Positions 5,464 to 7,198 of a stretch of DNA of 7,198 bases are shown here, piece after piece. The notes under the pieces are model-generated. The model was not told the DNA's origin. It saw only the letters and a list, made by a program, of their open reading frames with translations, and made no database searches. The stretch covers positions 1 to 7,198 of the forward strand of contig JAHZBS010000119.1 in assembly GCA_019423265.1 (NCBI GenBank), written 5' to 3'. Position numbers and translations under genes: made by a program. The first letter of the stretch is position 1; each line of letters starts with the position of its first letter. Source of the stretch: Clostridiales bacterium (lineage in GTDB: Bacteria > Bacillota_A > Clostridia > Lachnospirales > Bianqueaceae).

Positions 5464-7198
5464 ATGATTACCGTAAGTGGTACACAATTTCATATCCGAG
5501 GAAGGAACACCAGCTATGTCATGTCCATCTATCAAAACCGCTATTTAGTTCACCTATATTGGGGCGAACGGCTGGAACACGACATGGATCTCACCCACCT
5601 GCCGGAAGAATATGGGGTAAACCGGGCGTCAGCATTTCACGTCCCCATGCCCGGCGAAAACAAAGTCTTTCTCACAGACCAGAAGTTTGAGTTTAGCGTT
5701 TTCGGCGGCGGGGATTACCGAGTTCCCACCTGCCATATCCGGCATGAGGATGCCTCAACCGTCACCGAATTGGAGTATGAGGGCTATACTATTCTGGAGG
5801 GAAAGCCTGGGCTGGCGGGACTTCCGCACATTTATGCGGAGCAGCCCGGGGAGGCGGAGACCCTACAGATTGCTTTCTGCGATCGACAGGCAAAGGTGCG
5901 CGTCGTCCTTTCCTATACAATGTTCGAAGACTATGACGTTCTGACGCGGAGCATTCGGTATATCAACGAGGGCGATGAGGCACTGCACCTGCTCTCCGCT
6001 CAGTCTTGCTGCGTGGATTTCAGCTCAAACCGCTACAAGCTGCTTCACCTGCACGGCGACTGGCTGAGAGAGACGAGCGTGGAATTTGTGCCCGTAACCC
6101 ATGGGATCTATACGGTGGATAGCAAGCGGGGCATGAGCAGCCATATGAACAACCCCTTTGTGGCGCTGATGGACCAAAACGCCGACGAATCCACCGGCAG
6201 CGTGTACGGCTTTGCCCTGGTCTACAGCGGCAATTTCAGCGCAGAGATCGAGGGTCACTCCAACGGTTCCACGAGGGTGACCATGGGGATCAACGCCTTT
6301 AATTTTGACTGGACCCTAGATGGCGGCGATGCCTTTCAAACTCCGGAGGTGGCTATGGTCTACTCTCCGGCCGGCCTCAATGAGATGAGCGGTAAGTATC
6401 ACAGAATATTCCGGGAAAGGCTGATGCGAGGTCAGTACCGCAATGCCGTCCGTCCCATCGTAGCCAACAATTGGGAGGCGACGGAGATGAACTTTGACGA
6501 GGACAAGCTGCTGGCTATTGCCCAAAAGGCCTCGGAGCTGGAGTGCGAACTTTTTGTCATCGACGACGGCTGGTTTGGAGAGCGGAATGCGGACAACTCC
6601 TCGCTGGGAGATTGGACCGTCAATAAGAAAAAACTTCCCTCCGGTCTGAAAGGGATCGCGGAAAAGGTAAATGGTATGGGGATGAAGCTGGGGCTGTGGT
6701 TTGAACCGGAGATGGTTTCGCCGGACAGCGATCTCTACCGCCGGCACCCGGATTGGTGTCTCCACTGCCAGGGGAGAAGCCGGACGGAAAACCGGAATCA
6801 GCTGGTGCTGGATCTGACCCGCGCCGAAGTGCGCGAGTACCTGGTTGAAAGCGTCAGCCAGGTGCTGCGCTCGGCCAATATCGAGTATGTCAAGTGGGAC
6901 TGCAACCGCAATATTACCGAAACCCAGACGCAGATGCAATACCATCAATATGTCCTGGGGCTGTATGAGGTTCTGGAACGCCTTACATCCCGGTTTCCCC
7001 AAGTACTTTTTGAGGGGTGCAGCGGCGGCGGCGGGCGGTTCGACCCGGGGATGCTGTACTACATGCCGCAGACTTGGACCAGCGACAATACCACCGTGCG
7101 GGGCCGGTATAGGATTCAATATGGCACGTCCGTCGTATACCCAGCTTGCTCCATGGCGGCCCACATTGCCAAAATCAATCCCGACGCAGAGCCGGAGG
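5464..7198 (+). CDS. Alpha-galactosidase, glycoside hydrolase family 36 (3' end beyond the window)
   Basis: A retaining exo-enzyme that removes terminal alpha-1,6-galactose from melibiose, raffinose-family sugars and related glycans. The first 578 codons are present, of roughly 730 in the family, and are open to the window edge. There is no signal peptide, so it probably acts in the cytoplasm on imported sugars. Residues about 20-290 match the N-terminal beta-sandwich domain, and the (beta/alpha)8 catalytic domain begins near 320. Visible sites are Asp367-Asp368 (FVIDDGWFG), Trp412 (LWFEPEMVSP), nucleophile Asp479 in YVKWDCNRN, Cys519 in CSGGGGRFDPGM, and acid/base Asp541 in TWTSDN. These correspond to D366/D367, W411, D478, C526 and D548 of Geobacillus AgaA. 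The segment after the acid/base reads TTVRGRYRIQYGTS where many relatives have TDAIERLKIQYGTS. The ATG has AGGAG at 5451-5455, 8 bases upstream. The gene has its own promoter. A GH36 alpha-N-acetylgalactosaminidase cannot be wholly excluded but is less likely. Confidence 0.93.
   Translation, partial: MITVSGTQFHIRGRNTSYVMSIYQNRYLVHLYWGERLEHDMDLTHLPEEYGVNRASAFHVPMPGENKVFLTDQKFEFSVFGGGDYRVPTCHIRHEDASTVTELEYEGYTILEGKPGLAGLPHIYAEQPGEAETLQIAFCDRQAKVRVVLSYTMFEDYDVLTRSIRYINEGDEALHLLSAQSCCVDFSSNRYKLLHLHGDWLRETSVEFVPVTHGIYTVDSKRGMSSHMNNPFVALMDQNADESTGSVYGFALVYSGNFSAEIEGHSNGSTRVTMGINAFNFDWTLDGGDAFQTPEVAMVYSPAGLNEMSGKYHRIFRERLMRGQYRNAVRPIVANNWEATEMNFDEDKLLAIAQKASELECELFVIDDGWFGERNADNSSLGDWTVNKKKLPSGLKGIAEKVNGMGMKLGLWFEPEMVSPDSDLYRRHPDWCLHCQGRSRTENRNQLVLDLTRAEVREYLVESVSQVLRSANIEYVKWDCNRNITETQTQMQYHQYVLGLYEVLERLTSRFPQVLFEGCSGGGGRFDPGMLYYMPQTWTSDNTTVRGRYRIQYGTSVVYPACSMAAHIAKINPDAEPE

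Noticed and set aside
5316..5944. Two plus-strand open frames (5316-5690 and 5687-5944) over the start of the alpha-galactosidase
   Set aside because: They are in other frames than the conserved GH36 sequence. The first begins within the terminator hairpin and neither has a ribosome binding site or recognisable content.
6316..7164. Long minus-strand open frame (282 codons) opposite the alpha-galactosidase gene
   Set aside because: It is antisense to a strongly conserved GH36 coding region, has no recognisable domain, and is explained by the GC-rich codon use of the + strand gene.

Overview
This window looks like a chromosomal segment of a GC-rich Gram-positive anaerobe, most likely a gut-type member of the Clostridia (Oscillospiraceae/Ruminococcaceae-like). 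The pointers are a T-box leader (a device of Firmicutes and relatives), strong AGGAGG ribosome binding sites, a zinc-type GatB, a bacterial-type AspRS paired with GatCAB, and a cytoplasmic GH36 alpha-galactosidase of the Geobacillus/Lactobacillus class. This placement is inference from gene content; no rRNA or other taxonomic marker is present.

Positions 1-191 hold the 3' part of a T-box riboswitch. It has a recognisable T-box core, mutually exclusive antiterminator and terminator hairpins, and a T-run. Its 5' end lies outside the window. It controls a three-gene operon on the + strand. The first gene (299-2374) is one unbroken reading frame that encodes a complete aspartyl-tRNA synthetase followed, after a short charged linker, by a complete GatC. 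It is followed by gatA (2388-3866) and gatB (3850-5277, GTG start inside the end of gatA). Together these encode the full machinery for tRNA-dependent asparagine synthesis: AspRS makes Asp-tRNA(Asp) and, if non-discriminating, Asp-tRNA(Asn). GatCAB then amidates the latter to Asn-tRNA(Asn). The operon ends at a hairpin with a short T-tail (5287-5326).

The second transcription unit starts from a probable extended -10 promoter (5357-5385) and encodes a GH36 alpha-galactosidase (5464 to the window end, about 578 codons, 3' end missing). It appears unrelated to the tRNA operon.

The most notable observation is the AspRS-GatC fusion. It would covalently tether the synthetase to the amidotransferase through its smallest subunit, a built-in version of the non-covalent Asn-transamidosome known in other bacteria. 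No mobile elements, CRISPR arrays, tRNA or rRNA genes were seen, and no gene-free stretch exceeds 300 bases.
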